Positions 34,726 through 44,711 are shown, counted from the first letter of the stretch. The stretch is DNA of 64,000 nucleotides from Marinobacter sp. LV10R510-11A (GCF_900215155.1 NZ_LT907980.1:3038001-3102000); one strand, 5' to 3'. The notes: a model not told the origin generated them from the letters alone. Numbers and translations are program-made.

Positions 34726-35772
34726 TCAGAAATACAGTTTCTGTTCCTGCTCTTTCGATTCCGGAGACTGCTTGTCTTTGGTCGCCTTTTCAGACGCCAC
34801 GTGCGCGATTTGTTCACCAACCATGGCCGGAATGCCGTCCGCCTGGTCTACCGCTAGCTCGATTGCCCTGCGTTGAACCTCAACGTTTGGATGCTTCTGG
34901 CGGAATTCCGCAACCTCTTGCAGCACCTCCTGCCACAATCGATCCCGCTCTTGTTGGCTGTAATCTTCGTGGGGGCGATGAACTTCAAGCCACACTTCGC
35001 CGCCGGAGATTCCCAATTTGACGGGATCGTTCACAATCTGAACCGGCGTGCCCTTGCTCACCTGATAGACAAAGCGGGATATATCCTCGTTATACATGCG
35101 GAAACAACCATGGCTAACGGGCATGCCTACACCAAACTGTTTGTTGGTGCCGTGAATCAGGTAGCCCTTCTCGCTCAACATCAGGGCATGGCTGCCCAGC
35201 GGGTTGCCCGGGCCGGGGGGAACCATTCGGGGCAGCGGGTCACCGGAGGCCTCACGATCTGCGCGAATACTGGCTGGGGGATACCATGCCGGCGACTCAA
35301 GCGGCATAGTCACTTCGGCATCGGTCAGCGGAGATGGGTTCTCCGCTGTGCCAACGCCTACCGGATAAACCTCTACGCTGTCGCCTGTGAAATAGTAAAG
35401 CCGGTACTCAGCCAGATTAATCACAATGCCTTCTCTGCGGGCTTCTGGAATAACATACTGACGCGGCAGGGTAATAACGGTGCCTTCACCGGGCAACCAA
35501 GGATCCACGCCCGGGTTGGCTTTAACCAGTTCGAGATAGCCTAGCGCCAGCTGATTACCTACTCCGGCAAACGTGTCTTCGTAACGGGTGGTGAATACAT
35601 CCAGCCGCCCGGCCAGATCACCGTTTATCTTGAGTGTTGGCACGCGTGGGCTAAGATCGGGTGTTTCGGTTTTTTCTGGCGTGCTGCTCTGCATCTCCGC
35701 CCACGCCGGCTGCAATGCCACGACCCCGATCAGCAGCAGTACTGAGTATTTGATAAATCCCATAAATTCCAT
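34726..35772 (-). CDS. L,D-transpeptidase, ErfK/YbiS-like, exported
   Basis: A 348-residue exported enzyme. A signal peptide (VLLLIGVVALQPAWAE) is followed by a LysM-like region (FAGVGNQLALGYLELVKANP, then WLPGEGTVITLP). The YkuD domain comes next (GIVINLAEYRLYYF, then GYLIHGTNKQFGVG and the nucleophile Cys in VSHGCFRMYNED). This is the layout of E. coli ErfK/YbiS/YcfS, which attach Braun-type lipoprotein to peptidoglycan. The C-terminal ~80 residues are charged and end KEQEQKLYF. An ATG three codons later is an alternative start. It could act on the alanine-zipper lipoprotein nearby. Confidence 0.93.
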   Translation of the reverse strand: MEFMGFIKYSVLLLIGVVALQPAWAEMQSSTPEKTETPDLSPRVPTLKINGDLAGRLDVFTTRYEDTFAGVGNQLALGYLELVKANPGVDPWLPGEGTVITLPRQYVIPEARREGIVINLAEYRLYYFTGDSVEVYPVGVGTAENPSPLTDAEVTMPLESPAWYPPASIRADREASGDPLPRMVPPGPGNPLGSHALMLSEKGYLIHGTNKQFGVGMPVSHGCFRMYNEDISRFVYQVSKGTPVQIVNDPVKLGISGGEVWLEVHRPHEDYSQQERDRLWQEVLQEVAEFRQKHPNVEVQRRAIELAVDQADGIPAMVGEQIAHVASEKATKDKQSPESKEQEQKLYF

Positions 35773-35846
35773 TCCAGAAAAACCGGTTTCTTAACGTGCA
35801 GTGACAGCCGATACCCTCAAGAGTTCCGGGCCAGCAACGCACGGTT

Positions 35847-36914
35847 CTACACCCGCATTCGCCAAACGGGTACGACGGCCATGGCTACAAATACGGCAAC
35901 CAGCCACCAGGCCGTGTGAAAGGCATTAATAGTGGGTACGCCCCGCTATGTTCGCCGAACTCAATGGTCAATGCCACGATGTTTACCCCGAAAGCGCCAC
36001 CCAGTTGACGGGTAAAGTTGATCGTACTGGAGCCGGCGCCCAGTTCTTCGGGTTTGAGTGGGTTCAGCGCGCCTATGGACAGAGACGGTAACATAAACCC
36101 TATTCCTATCCGGCCAAGCACTGTCCAGAACGCTAGCCAGCCGAAGGCCAACGTCAGGTCAGACATCGCAAACAGGATGGCTGATGAAGCAAACAGGCCC
36201 ATTCCGAAGATAACCAACTTCCGGGCGCTGCCCCGTTCCGCCAGCCTTCCTGCCAACGGGAATGTCATGCCAAGAACAATGCCTGCCGGCAGCATCAGCA
36301 GGCCCGCTTCTGTCGCTGTATAGCCCAGAGCCGTCTGAACGTATAACGGTATTAGGTAGGTGGACCCGAACAGAGCCAGCCCCAGCGCCATAGCGCCTAA
36401 GTTGGCATACAGAAAGCTAGGTTTGCGCAGCAGGCTGATATTCATCAGGGGGTGTTTTATGCGCTTTTCGCGCAGCACAAACATAACCAGAAACACCAAC
36501 GCCACAAGCCCTTCGATGACCACCCGGGTTTGTTGGCCGTCTAGGCCCTGCAAGCGGTTTAGGGTATCGAGGGAAAGCCCTACAGTGGCTCCGAGCATTA
36601 GCAAACCCGCCAGCCAGCGAGATCAACGTAAACATCGCCATGGCGAAGGCTAGCGTTTTGCGCACACCAAAATGATCAAGCAGCCACGAAGAGGCCAGCA
36701 TGGTGGTTGTCATGGCCGCGATAAACCCGGTGGCCAGCCAGTGCACCTGGCCCTGGCGGATACCGAACTCCACCATAATATCGTGGAGCGCAACGTTAAC
36801 CACGGTGGCACTCAATACGGTCGCGATGGTACCCATCATTACCGTACAAACAGCAAGCCATCGCCAGTTGGCGCCATAGCGGGCGGTCAGGCCCTCAACA
36901 GAATTGTCACTCAA
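35847..36914 (-). pseudogene. DHA2-type (EmrB-like) MFS efflux pump, internally deleted and frameshifted
   Basis: It starts with TTG 36914, three bases after the marR stop. The N-terminus (VVNVALHDIMVEFGIRQGQV, then WLATGFIAAM and SSWLLDHFGVRKT) covers the first helices. After SLAGGFANA the frame changes directly to GATVGLSLDTLNRLQGLDGQ, skipping roughly helices 4-7. The second part runs to GGAFGVNIVALTIEFGEHSG, where another frameshift precedes the real end (NAFHTAWWLVAVFVAMAVVP). With the core helices missing, the pump is dead, though its regulator is intact. Confidence 0.85.
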
Positions 36915-36917
36915 GGA

Positions 36918-37343
36918 TTACTTCTGCTTTTCAGCGTTTTCCATGATTTTATGAAACACTTTCAACGCAACTTCAATATCTTTATCGCTCACGCCATCAA
37001 GCATCCCGTCCCGCAGTTGACCGGCCCGGGCAGAAAGTACCTCCATGAAGCTCCGCCCGGTATCGGTGAGATGCAAGCGACGAGCACGACGATCATTGGG
37101 GCAGGCCCGGCGCTCAATTAAGTCTTGTTGCTCCAAGCTGTCTAGCAGGCGCACAAGCGTAGGGTTTTCAATGGCCATCAGGCTGGCCAGTTCACGCTGG
37201 GTTAGGCCTTCGCCACCCTGCTGCAAATAGACCATGGTGGTCCAGCGGGCCTGAGTAACGCCCAAATCTTTTAAACGTCCATCTAGCAGCTTGCGCCAGC
37301 GACGGGTTACCCGGGCGACGGCAAAGGGGAACTGATCTTTCAT
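36918..37343 (-). CDS. MarR-family transcriptional regulator
   Basis: A 141-residue winged-helix repressor. The recognition region is GLTQRELASLMAIENPTLVR, followed by the wing RRACPNDRRARRLHLTDTGR, typical of MarR/SlyA. Such proteins respond to small phenolic or toxic ligands and repress efflux pumps. It is translated just upstream of the broken EmrB-like gene (three-base gap). A palindrome lies 24 bases before its start ATG (37343). The true start follows GGAG; a TTG six codons upstream is unlikely. With the pump dead it may now control only itself. Confidence 0.88.
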   Translation of the reverse strand: MKDQFPFAVARVTRRWRKLLDGRLKDLGVTQARWTTMVYLQQGGEGLTQRELASLMAIENPTLVRLLDSLEQQDLIERRACPNDRRARRLHLTDTGRSFMEVLSARAGQLRDGMLDGVSDKDIEVALKVFHKIMENAEKQK

Positions 37344-37366
37344 GATGACTGCTCCAACCAAAAGGC

Positions 37367-37385
37367 TAACATTTTACGAATGTTA
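37367..37385 (-). promoter_or_regulatory. Candidate MarR operator
   Basis: TAACATT-TTACG-AATGTTA is a perfect 7-bp inverted repeat just upstream of the marR start. Partial copies (GTTAGC) lie beside it. MarR proteins bind such AT-rich palindromes of about 17-20 bp. Confidence 0.55.
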
Positions 37386-37472
37386 CCAATAGTAAGCTAA
37401 CAATTGAGATAAAAACAGATCTGCGACTAAAACAGAATCGAGTAAAGCCGAAAAATGACTCAATCCCACAGG

Positions 37473-38759
37473 TCAGCCGCTCTGACGCATGGGCTCCTCA
37501 ACCATTTCCTCAATCTCTGGAGACGCCTGAAACTCCGTGTTTCGCGGATCCATCTCGGTCAGCACAGCAGAGGTCTCGGGCATTGCAGGTACATACTGCT
37601 CCTGATCCTCCACCGCCACATCGTCCGTGTAAGTTATGCGCAAGGAAGTAATCACCGCAAGAACCAACAAGAACCCGGCATTGCCTACGAACAGACCTTT
37701 CGGGCCCATCAGGTTGATCAGTTCGGCCATCGCGACGGGGCCAATAACACTGCCAACACCGTAACTGAGCAGCAGCGTGGCACTGGCCGCAACAATACGG
37801 GTGCTTTCCATGCGGTCATTGGTTATCGCGACAGAAATCGGGTAAATCATTGCCGAGAGGCCGGTGAACAACCCCACAAGAAGCGTGAGCAACCAAAGGT
37901 TGCTGGCGCCGGTAAAGCTGACAGCAATCGCTGCAAGAGAGGCAAGCATGGCCACCCAGAACATCACTCGGCGGCGATCAAAGCGGTCGCACAGCCGCCC
38001 CAATGGCCAAGCAAGAAGCATGGCCGCAACAATGGCGCTGGCCATAAACGTTGACGTTTTGGCGACATCAAGGCCCATCAAAGTGGCGTATACAGGCCCC
38101 AGTGCATAAAAACCGCCAACCAACACACCGCAGATCAAAGCGCCGGAGACACCCGTGAAAGACTCGCGCGCAAGCGTGAAAAAAGAGATTCGTTGAACCT
38201 TCTCAATAATCGGAGCTTCCATGCGGGTCAGGGCGAGAGGAACTAGGGCTAGTGCCAGCAAAATGGCGGCTAGGGAAAATGGCATAAAGTTAGACGGATC
38301 GCCCACGTTAACGAACAGCTGGCCGCCCGCAGCGGAGAGGTAAAAAACGATCTGGTACACCGCAAATAGCGAACCACGATTGCTATTACTGGCACGGCTG
38401 GAGAACCAGCTCTCGATCACCACCAGCACGGCTGCAATACTGAAGCCCGAGAGCACTCGCAGGCACGCCCAGAACGCCATGGAAATGGCCATGGGGTACA
38501 TCAGTGATACAACCGCCGCAATAGCTGCGAACGCCGCAAATGCCCGGATATGGCCAACACGACCAATGATCTGGTGCACGTAAAGAGTACCCAGAACAAA
38601 CCCTACGGAGTAACAAACCAGCACCCAGCCGATAATGTCGGGAGAAACCGACTCAACACTCAGGCGGATACCCAGCAACGTCGTCAGAAAAGCATTTCCG
38701 CTGATCAGCAAAACGATGCTCAAAAGAAGAGCAGAAAGGGAGGCGACCGTTCGGGTCAT
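37473..38759 (-). CDS. MFS transporter, YcaD-like
   Basis: A 428-residue, 12-helix major facilitator. The first helices contain SGNAFLTTLLGIRL and the loop VCYSVGFVLGTLYVHQIIGR. The motif SGFSIAAVLVVIESWFSSRA in helix 5 and the inter-domain loop WPLGRLCDRFDRRRVMF are characteristic of the YcaD group. A 45-residue acidic tail follows the last helix. The substrate is unknown for the group. It is monocistronic. The 217 bases between it and the divergent WYL gene show no clear site. Confidence 0.88.
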   Translation of the reverse strand: MTRTVASLSALLLSIVLLISGNAFLTTLLGIRLSVESVSPDIIGWVLVCYSVGFVLGTLYVHQIIGRVGHIRAFAAFAAIAAVVSLMYPMAISMAFWACLRVLSGFSIAAVLVVIESWFSSRASNSNRGSLFAVYQIVFYLSAAGGQLFVNVGDPSNFMPFSLAAILLALALVPLALTRMEAPIIEKVQRISFFTLARESFTGVSGALICGVLVGGFYALGPVYATLMGLDVAKTSTFMASAIVAAMLLAWPLGRLCDRFDRRRVMFWVAMLASLAAIAVSFTGASNLWLLTLLVGLFTGLSAMIYPISVAITNDRMESTRIVAASATLLLSYGVGSVIGPVAMAELINLMGPKGLFVGNAGFLLVLAVITSLRITYTDDVAVEDQEQYVPAMPETSAVLTEMDPRNTEFQASPEIEEMVEEPMRQSG

Positions 38760-38976
38760 CGCGGAAACTCCGGATATTGCAGGCGCAGTATTAGATCAGC
38801 CCTTTCAGGGTGTGACTAATACGCAGTTGCCGACATCTTACCAAATGCCTGTGGGCGTAAAGCGCGGTTGTGCCGCCGTTTCACAATGTTTCACATTAAT
38901 GCGCCGTAACAGACCCACTGTGCCATAGTAGGTAATATAAATGGCAATTATTCAATAAACCCGTGAGCGTCTGGTT

Positions 38977-39879
38977 ATGAAAAAAACGGACTGGCCCATC
39001 CGGTGGGATTTGCTGCTTCGCTACCGACTCATTGAAACCATCGCACTGTGGGAAGGTCGCCTAACGACAAACCACATCTGCCATAGTTTCGGTATCGGAC
39101 GGCAGCAGGCATCCAAGGATATAAATACATACCTGCGCGAACTCGCCCCTGGCAATCTTGTTTACGATCGCCACCTCAAGGGTTACGTGCCTTCGGCCAA
39201 CTACAAGCCGGTCGTAACGCGGGGGCATGTCAGCGAATATCAAGATTTGCTCGCACGCCAGCAAAGCCTTAGCAGCACCTTTGAAACCCTTGAGGTCGGC
39301 CTGCCAGACAACACTGTGGTATACGGCCCCAATCGTGTCGTCGCGCCCGAGACCATGCGCGCCGTCGTAGGTGCCACCCGCCATGGCCGGCAGCTACGGG
39401 CAAGCTACTCGTCCCTGAGCCGCCCTGAAGTCGTAGAGGACATTCTGGAGCCGCATACACTGGTGTGTACCGGCAACAACTGGCACCTGCGTGCCTGGTG
39501 TGACTCCAATCGGGAGTTCCGGGATTTTGCCCTCAGCCGTTTCCACACAGCGCCTACGGCTCTGCGGCAAAAAGCCAAACATAAAAGCCAGAAAGATGAC
39601 GACTGGAACCGCAACGTTACAATGATGATCTCCCCCGACAATCGCCTGACCGCAGCCCAGCAAAAGATCATCGCGCTGGATTACGGCATGGAGAATGGTC
39701 GTTTGATCGTTGATGCCCGGGCAGCCCTGGCACCGTACGTTTTGTCGCAGCTCGGAATAAACCTAGACACTCATCATCAGGACCCGATGATACAGCAGCT
39801 TGAACTGACCAACCCCGATCAGCTTGGGTTTGGCAGCAAACGCGAGCGCGCCCTGAAAGCCGTCGCCGGCCTAAGCTAG
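38977..39879 (+). CDS. WYL-domain transcriptional regulator (BrxR/CapW-like architecture)
   Basis: A 300-residue protein with an N-terminal winged helix (WDLLLRYRLIETIALWEGRL, then CHSFGIGRQQASKDINTYLR). The middle WYL domain includes LEPHTLVCTGNNWHLRAWCD and FRDFALSRFHTAP, and the C-terminal extension ends VLSQLGINLDTHH. The layout matches BrxR/CapW-type regulators that repress phage-defence operons and sense nucleic acid or nucleotides. No defence operon follows directly; the next gene is a secreted nuclease 16 bases away. It may regulate that or act alone. Confidence 0.82.
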   Translation: MKKTDWPIRWDLLLRYRLIETIALWEGRLTTNHICHSFGIGRQQASKDINTYLRELAPGNLVYDRHLKGYVPSANYKPVVTRGHVSEYQDLLARQQSLSSTFETLEVGLPDNTVVYGPNRVVAPETMRAVVGATRHGRQLRASYSSLSRPEVVEDILEPHTLVCTGNNWHLRAWCDSNREFRDFALSRFHTAPTALRQKAKHKSQKDDDWNRNVTMMISPDNRLTAAQQKIIALDYGMENGRLIVDARAALAPYVLSQLGINLDTHHQDPMIQQLELTNPDQLGFGSKRERALKAVAGLS

Positions 39880-39895
39880 CCGTTAAGCAATCAAC

Positions 39896-41659
39896 GTGAC
39901 CTTAAGCACACGATGTTTTAGTGCCTTCGCTCTTATTCTGTTGCTGCTGCCAGCCTCTCACGTGCTGGCAGCGGGCGCCTGCGGTAGCCCCGCAACTCCC
40001 ATTTCTGCAGTTCAAGGCCAAGGCGACACTTCACCGTTAGCGGGTCAAGGCGTTACGGTTGAGGGCATTCTCACCTTCGACGCTCGCATGGACGGCGGGT
40101 TTTCTGGCTTTTATCTGCAACAGGCTGACAGCGAAACCGACAATAACCCCGAAACCTCTGAAGCCCTGTTTGTTTATACTCGCAAGAAAACCGGTGAACC
40201 CGGTGAGCGCCTGCGTGTAACGGCTAGCGTAAAGGAATTCCATGGCCTAACCGAACTGGCCAACGTCCGATCCATTACAGCCTGTGGCTCCGCGCCTCTC
40301 CCGAGAGCTCAAGTTCTAACGCTGCTGTGGCCGAACGCCCTTGAATCCTTCGAAAACATGCGCGTTAAGGTGGCCCAGCCGTTAACGATTATCGATTCTT
40401 GGAACCTGGCACGTTACGGCGAGCTCACACTGGCCGCCGGCGATCAGGTGGTGCCTACGGAATACCTGCAACCCGGCCCACAGGCTGCGCAAATATCCCA
40501 TCGAAACCGACAGCAACGACTACTGCTGGATGACGGCCGCGGCGTGCGCCAACCCAACCCAATCCCTTGGCCCCCGGGCGGCCTTAATGGCAAGAACACG
40601 GTTCGCAGCGGCGATAAGATCCACGAGCTGTTGGGCATTCTTGATTATCGCTTCGGAGCCTGGCGATTACAGCCGAAAAAGCCACCGGTTTTCGAACCTG
40701 TGAACACCAGGCCACCCGCGCCTGCACGGCCGGAAGATCCCCATGTTCGTGTTATGACCATGAACCTGGAAAACTATTTTAACGGCAATGGCGAAGGCGA
40801 AGGTTTTCCAACAACCCGCGGTGCAACCACCGCGCCGACACTTGAGATACAACGTCGGCGGCTGGTAGAGGCTTTGCGTCGCCCAGATCCGGATATTCTG
40901 GCAGTTACTGAGCTGGAGAACGACGGTTATAGCGACACCAGCGCAATAGCACAGCTGGCCCGCGCGCTCGGCCCGCAATGGGCCTTTGTAGAGACCCCGG
41001 GGGCCGATGGCAGCGACCAGATACGCACCGGCTTGCTGTACCGTAGCGATCGTATCGTAGCCGAGACGCCCGCAGAGCGCCTGAATACCGGCCTGTTTAG
41101 CCAGCGAGGCCGGCCTCCACTGGCACAGACCTTTCGGCCTGAAGGTCAGCGCATATCCATTCAGATAGTCGTGCCACACCTGAAATCAAAATCCTGCCGA
41201 GGCGCAAAGGGCGACAACCGTGACCGAAATGATGGCCAAGGCTGCTACGCCAAACGCCGAACCCGTGCAGCGCACGCTCTAGTGGAATGGATTGAGCAGC
41301 TACCACCGATTCCCGATCTTGCCGGCACACTGATCACCGGCGATCTCAACAGTTATTTTCAGGAGGAGCCACTGCAGGTTCTGCAGCACGCGGGGTTCAC
41401 TAGCATGGTGCATCACTTTCATCCCTGCACGGCGCAGCAGTGCGACCATTACACATATCGATACAAGGGTGAGAAAGGATCGCTGGATTACGCGCTCGCC
41501 TCAGCTGCGCTCAAGGCAAGGGTTCTTGAGGCCCAAACCTGGGCCATCAACGCCGACGAGCCACGGGCGCTAGGATACAAAAACAACCTGCCGGGCACGA
41601 CCGCGTCACCCTGGCGCTCCTCCGATCACAACCCTGTGATTATCGATATTCGGCTCTAA
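39896..41659 (+). CDS. ExeM/NucH-family secreted endonuclease
   Basis: A 587-residue exported nuclease with signal peptide (LILLLLPASHVLAAGACG). Residues ~20-275 form an OB-fold/lamin-like N-terminal region (GQGVTVEGILTFDARMDGGF). About 285-587 form the EEP nuclease fold: VRVMTMNLENYF, AVTELENDGYSD, the catalytic strand ITGDLNSYFQEEP and the final SSDHNPVIIDIRL. ExeM from Shewanella degrades extracellular DNA. The start is GTG 39896. The N-terminal cysteine pairs suit an oxidising compartment. It follows the WYL gene by 16 bases. Confidence 0.9.
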   Translation: MTLSTRCFSAFALILLLLPASHVLAAGACGSPATPISAVQGQGDTSPLAGQGVTVEGILTFDARMDGGFSGFYLQQADSETDNNPETSEALFVYTRKKTGEPGERLRVTASVKEFHGLTELANVRSITACGSAPLPRAQVLTLLWPNALESFENMRVKVAQPLTIIDSWNLARYGELTLAAGDQVVPTEYLQPGPQAAQISHRNRQQRLLLDDGRGVRQPNPIPWPPGGLNGKNTVRSGDKIHELLGILDYRFGAWRLQPKKPPVFEPVNTRPPAPARPEDPHVRVMTMNLENYFNGNGEGEGFPTTRGATTAPTLEIQRRRLVEALRRPDPDILAVTELENDGYSDTSAIAQLARALGPQWAFVETPGADGSDQIRTGLLYRSDRIVAETPAERLNTGLFSQRGRPPLAQTFRPEGQRISIQIVVPHLKSKSCRGAKGDNRDRNDGQGCYAKRRTRAAHALVEWIEQLPPIPDLAGTLITGDLNSYFQEEPLQVLQHAGFTSMVHHFHPCTAQQCDHYTYRYKGEKGSLDYALASAALKARVLEAQTWAINADEPRALGYKNNLPGTTASPWRSSDHNPVIIDIRL

Positions 41660-41825
41660 TCACACCCTCAGATTTCTGAACGATTCCGCCAAGATACCCG
41701 CCAATTGGCCTCTCACGCCCATTGACGCGTCATTGAAGTCATGGGGGCAAGGTGCTGCAAAGGTCATAATCACAGTCAGTGTTTAATACATTAAACAACA
41801 AGAACCGTTTATAACAAGGATTCCC

Positions 41826-42891
41826 ATGCGTATCTCCGCCTCTATCACACAGGATCTGGGTCTGCCGGCCATCTACCTGCATTTACTGGCCGAACTGTTG
41901 CGTTCCATTGGTCTGGACGAGCGCGACCTACTGCTTCGGGTTGGGCTGGATCCGGTTCGGTTGAAATCTACCGATGTCAGAGTAAGCCAAGCGCAGGCCA
42001 GTGAGTTTATTACCCGCGCCATCATAGAGAGCGGCGAACCCGGCCTCGGCATTATGCTGGCGAGCGAACTGAAGCTGCCCCTGCACGGGGCCTTAGGCGT
42101 TGCTATCATGAGCAGCCGCACATTGCAGGATGCAATGGACTTGATGACCCGTTATCTCACCTTGCGGGCTCCTCATCTAAGTGTCAGCCGTTGCGAATAC
42201 GGTGACAACATGCATTACACCATTCTCTGCGAAGGCGACCAGGGGCCACTGATGGGATTTGTTATGGATTCTATGCTGTTCGGCTGCGCATTCATGGGAG
42301 AACAACTTACCGGAAACGCAATCGGGGGGGGCGAGAATTCTCAGAAAGGGAACCGAGCCATCGTATTTCAAGCGGTTCCAACTGAGTATTCCGATTCCGG
42401 TTGAATACGGCGCCACGAACGATGCATTGGTTGTCCCAACAGCCATGCTGTCGGAACCCATCCGTTTCAGCGACGACCAGCTTGCGGAATCTTCTCGTGT
42501 TCAGTGCGAGGCTGCTCTGAAGCAGTTAACTGGAGATGCGGGCTTTGATTGCCGAGTGCGCCGAGTCATTGAAACCAGCTATCCGTTTCCACCAAAACTT
42601 GCCCGGGTGGCGGCCACTCTGTTTGTGTCTGAGCGAACACTAAAACGTCGGCTGCAGGAAGAAAACGCCAGTTTCCAAAACCTAGTAGACCAGGTGCGGC
42701 TAGAACGTGCCCGGGAGTTTCTGACCGGCACTGGCATGAACCTGAACCAGATTGCGGATGTTTTAGGCTATGCAGATGCTGCGAATTTTACCCGTGCATT
42801 CAAACGCTGGACAGGCGTCAGCCCAAGCCATTACAGAGTAACTGAGCAGCAATCAGCCGGCGTGGTTCCGAGCACCCTGGCGCCTGTATAA
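41826..42891 (+). pseudogene. AraC-family regulator with a frameshift at a G8 run
   Basis: The first frame (41826 to ~42330) encodes an AraC-type ligand-binding domain (ITQDLGLPAIYLHLLAELLR, then GALGVAIMSSRTLQDAMDLM). The second, to 42891, contains the dual helix-turn-helix (FVSERTLKRRLQEENASFQN, then NLNQIADVLGYADAANFTRA). They join only if one G is removed from the eight-G run at about 42325-42332, giving GNAIGGARILRKGTEPSYFK. All other parts look intact, so this may be a phase-variable gene, a recent loss, or a sequencing error in the homopolymer. Confidence 0.85.
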
Positions 42892-42896
42892 CCTGT

Positions 42897-43553
42897 TCAA
42901 TCGATGCCGATGATTTTGTGCATTTGCAGGGTCAGGCGCCAACGGGGGTGAGCCAAGCAGTAATCCGTTGCCTTACGGGTATTGCTCTGCTTCACCGGGT
43001 CTGCGCCAGCATCGGGGGCTGACGGGGACGCCATGGGCGACAGAAAAAAGTGCCGAGCGTTTATGTGGGTGAACCTTTCGGGCGGGGCCTTCGGCTGGGG
43101 GTAAACCAGCTTTAGCTCATCGCACGCTTCAATCACCACGGGGGCATCCGCCTTCGGGCTCACACAGAGCCAGTCAATGCCGGCGGGCGCTGGCAAGGTG
43201 CCGTTGGTTTCTACGCCTACCTCAAAACCCTGTTGATGGAAGGCATCAATCAGTAGTTCGTTCAGCTGCAGTAACGGCTCTCCCCCGGTGCAAACCACAT
43301 AGGGCGCCCCGGGTGCATCCGGCCACAAGCTATGAATATGGGCTGCCAGAGCCTCCGCGGTTTCGAAAGCCCCACCGTTCTGGCCATCTGTCCCCACAAA
43401 ATCCGTATCGCAAAAATTACAGACCGCGGTCGCGCGGTCTTTTTCCCGGCCTGTCCACAGGTTGCACTTGCTGAAACGACAGAACACCGCAGCACGCCCC
43501 GCCTGGGCACCTTCCCCTTGCAAGGTGTAAAAGGCTTCCTTAACTTTGTACAT
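42897..43553 (-). CDS. queE: 7-carboxy-7-deazaguanine synthase QueE
   Basis: A 218-residue radical SAM enzyme that rearranges 6-carboxytetrahydropterin to 7-carboxy-7-deazaguanine, the ring-forming step of queuosine synthesis. It begins VKEAFYTLQGEGAQAGRAAV. The iron-sulfur cluster cysteines lie in FCRFSKC and VCNFCDTDF, with the longer spacing of the gammaproteobacterial form, and VCTGGEPLLQ follows. The ATG overlaps the queC stop by one base (TAATG), indicating a two-gene operon. Together they provide preQ0 for tRNA queuosine. Confidence 0.95.
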   Translation of the reverse strand: MYKVKEAFYTLQGEGAQAGRAAVFCRFSKCNLWTGREKDRATAVCNFCDTDFVGTDGQNGGAFETAEALAAHIHSLWPDAPGAPYVVCTGGEPLLQLNELLIDAFHQQGFEVGVETNGTLPAPAGIDWLCVSPKADAPVVIEACDELKLVYPQPKAPPERFTHINARHFFLSPMASPSAPDAGADPVKQSNTRKATDYCLAHPRWRLTLQMHKIIGID

Positions 43554-44218
43554 TAGCGGCCTGCCTCGTAGGCCAGTGGATCCGCAAGGCCATTTTCAGC
43601 AAAGGCTTCAAGCCGTTCTACGCAAGAGCCACAGCGCCCGCAAGCCTTTTCCCGCCCGTTGTAGCAAGTCCAGGTATTGGCGTAGTCGAGCCCGAGCTTC
43701 AGGCCTTCTGCCAAAATATCGCCTTTGCTCATGTGCATAAACGGCGCCTCGACACCCACTGCCTCATAGTTGGCCACCCGGCACACGGCATCCATTTTTT
43801 CTACAAATTCCGGCCGGCAATCAGGGTAAATAGCATGATCGCCACCGTGGGCGCCGTACCAAACCGCACCAGCATCAACGGTTACGGCATAGCCGGTGGC
43901 CAGAGACAGCAAGATCATATTGCGGTTGGGCACCACCGTGGCCTTCATGTTTTCTTCTTCGTAATGGCCTTCGGGTATGTCGTCGCCAGAGGTTAACGCA
44001 GAGCCAGACATAACCTCGCTCATGGCACGAATATCGATAACCTTGTGGGGGATATCCAGAGCGGTACATACAGAACTCGCAACATCCAGCTCGCGAACAT
44101 GGCGCTGGCCGTAATTGAAAGACAGCGCATGCACTCGTAACCCACGGGCGCGAGCACGATGAAGCAGGGTAAAGGAGTCCATACCTCCGGAATAGATTAC
44201 AACCACGGTGTCAGTCAT
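43553..44218 (-). CDS. queC: 7-cyano-7-deazaguanine synthase QueC
   Basis: A 221-residue ATP-dependent ligase that turns 7-carboxy-7-deazaguanine plus ammonia into preQ0. It has the PP-loop [11 protein letters not shown] at the N-terminus and a C-terminal zinc site ([20 protein letters not shown]). The ATG at 44218 is chosen because it begins [15 protein letters not shown] after GGAG; an upstream ATG gives five extra residues of poor quality. It is the first gene of the queC-queE operon. Confidence 0.95.
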   Translation of the reverse strand: MTDTVVVIYSGGMDSFTLLHRARARGLRVHALSFNYGQRHVRELDVASSVCTALDIPHKVIDIRAMSEVMSGSALTSGDDIPEGHYEEENMKATVVPNRNMILLSLATGYAVTVDAGAVWYGAHGGDHAIYPDCRPEFVEKMDAVCRVANYEAVGVEAPFMHMSKGDILAEGLKLGLDYANTWTCYNGREKACGRCGSCVERLEAFAENGLADPLAYEAGR

Positions 44219-44297
44219 GCAGGCTCCTAGCAAAGGGATAAGGGGTTCTGTAAAGGCCGGGCAATAGGATGCCTGGCTGGCAAGCCATTTGCGCCGA

Positions 44298-44711
44298 TCA
44301 GTGGTGCCGGTTCAGGCTCGATGCCCGGGTTGCGTCACCACCATGCACCACCGCATAGTTACCGACCACATCGTGAATCTTTTCCTGGGAGTAGGGCTTA
44401 ACCACATAACCGTTGGCTCCGGCACTGATTGCTCGCTGAATGCTGTCAATGGAGTCATCCGCAGTAACCAGTACAATGTGTTGCTCCGCCCGAGCCACTT
44501 TGAACGCCTTCATCAACTCATGCCCGTCACCATCTGGCAAACCGAGATCCAGCAATATGATCTGGAACTGGCCTGCATCAAATGCCTTTCGAGCCGTGGC
44601 GGCATTCTCACACTCCGCCACATCCGTAGCTCCAGCCTTATAGAGCATATCAACCAGCCGTTTGCGCATCACCGGCTCATCTTCCACAACCAGTACCGTC
44701 AATTTATCCAT
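44298..44711 (-). CDS. Single-domain response regulator (CheY-like)
   Basis: A 137-residue receiver domain with no output region. It begins [20 protein letters not shown] with the acidic pair, has the phosphoacceptor Asp in [16 protein letters not shown] (~57), the Thr/Ser switch in VLVTADD and Lys in [10 protein letters not shown]. It follows the small membrane-protein gene and the hybrid kinase in one direction (57-base gap). It is a likely receiver of the phosphate from the kinase's HPt domain, then acting on another protein. Confidence 0.9.
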   Translation of the reverse strand: MDKLTVLVVEDEPVMRKRLVDMLYKAGATDVAECENAATARKAFDAGQFQIILLDLGLPDGDGHELMKAFKVARAEQHIVLVTADDSIDSIQRAISAGANGYVVKPYSQEKIHDVVGNYAVVHGGDATRASSLNRHH

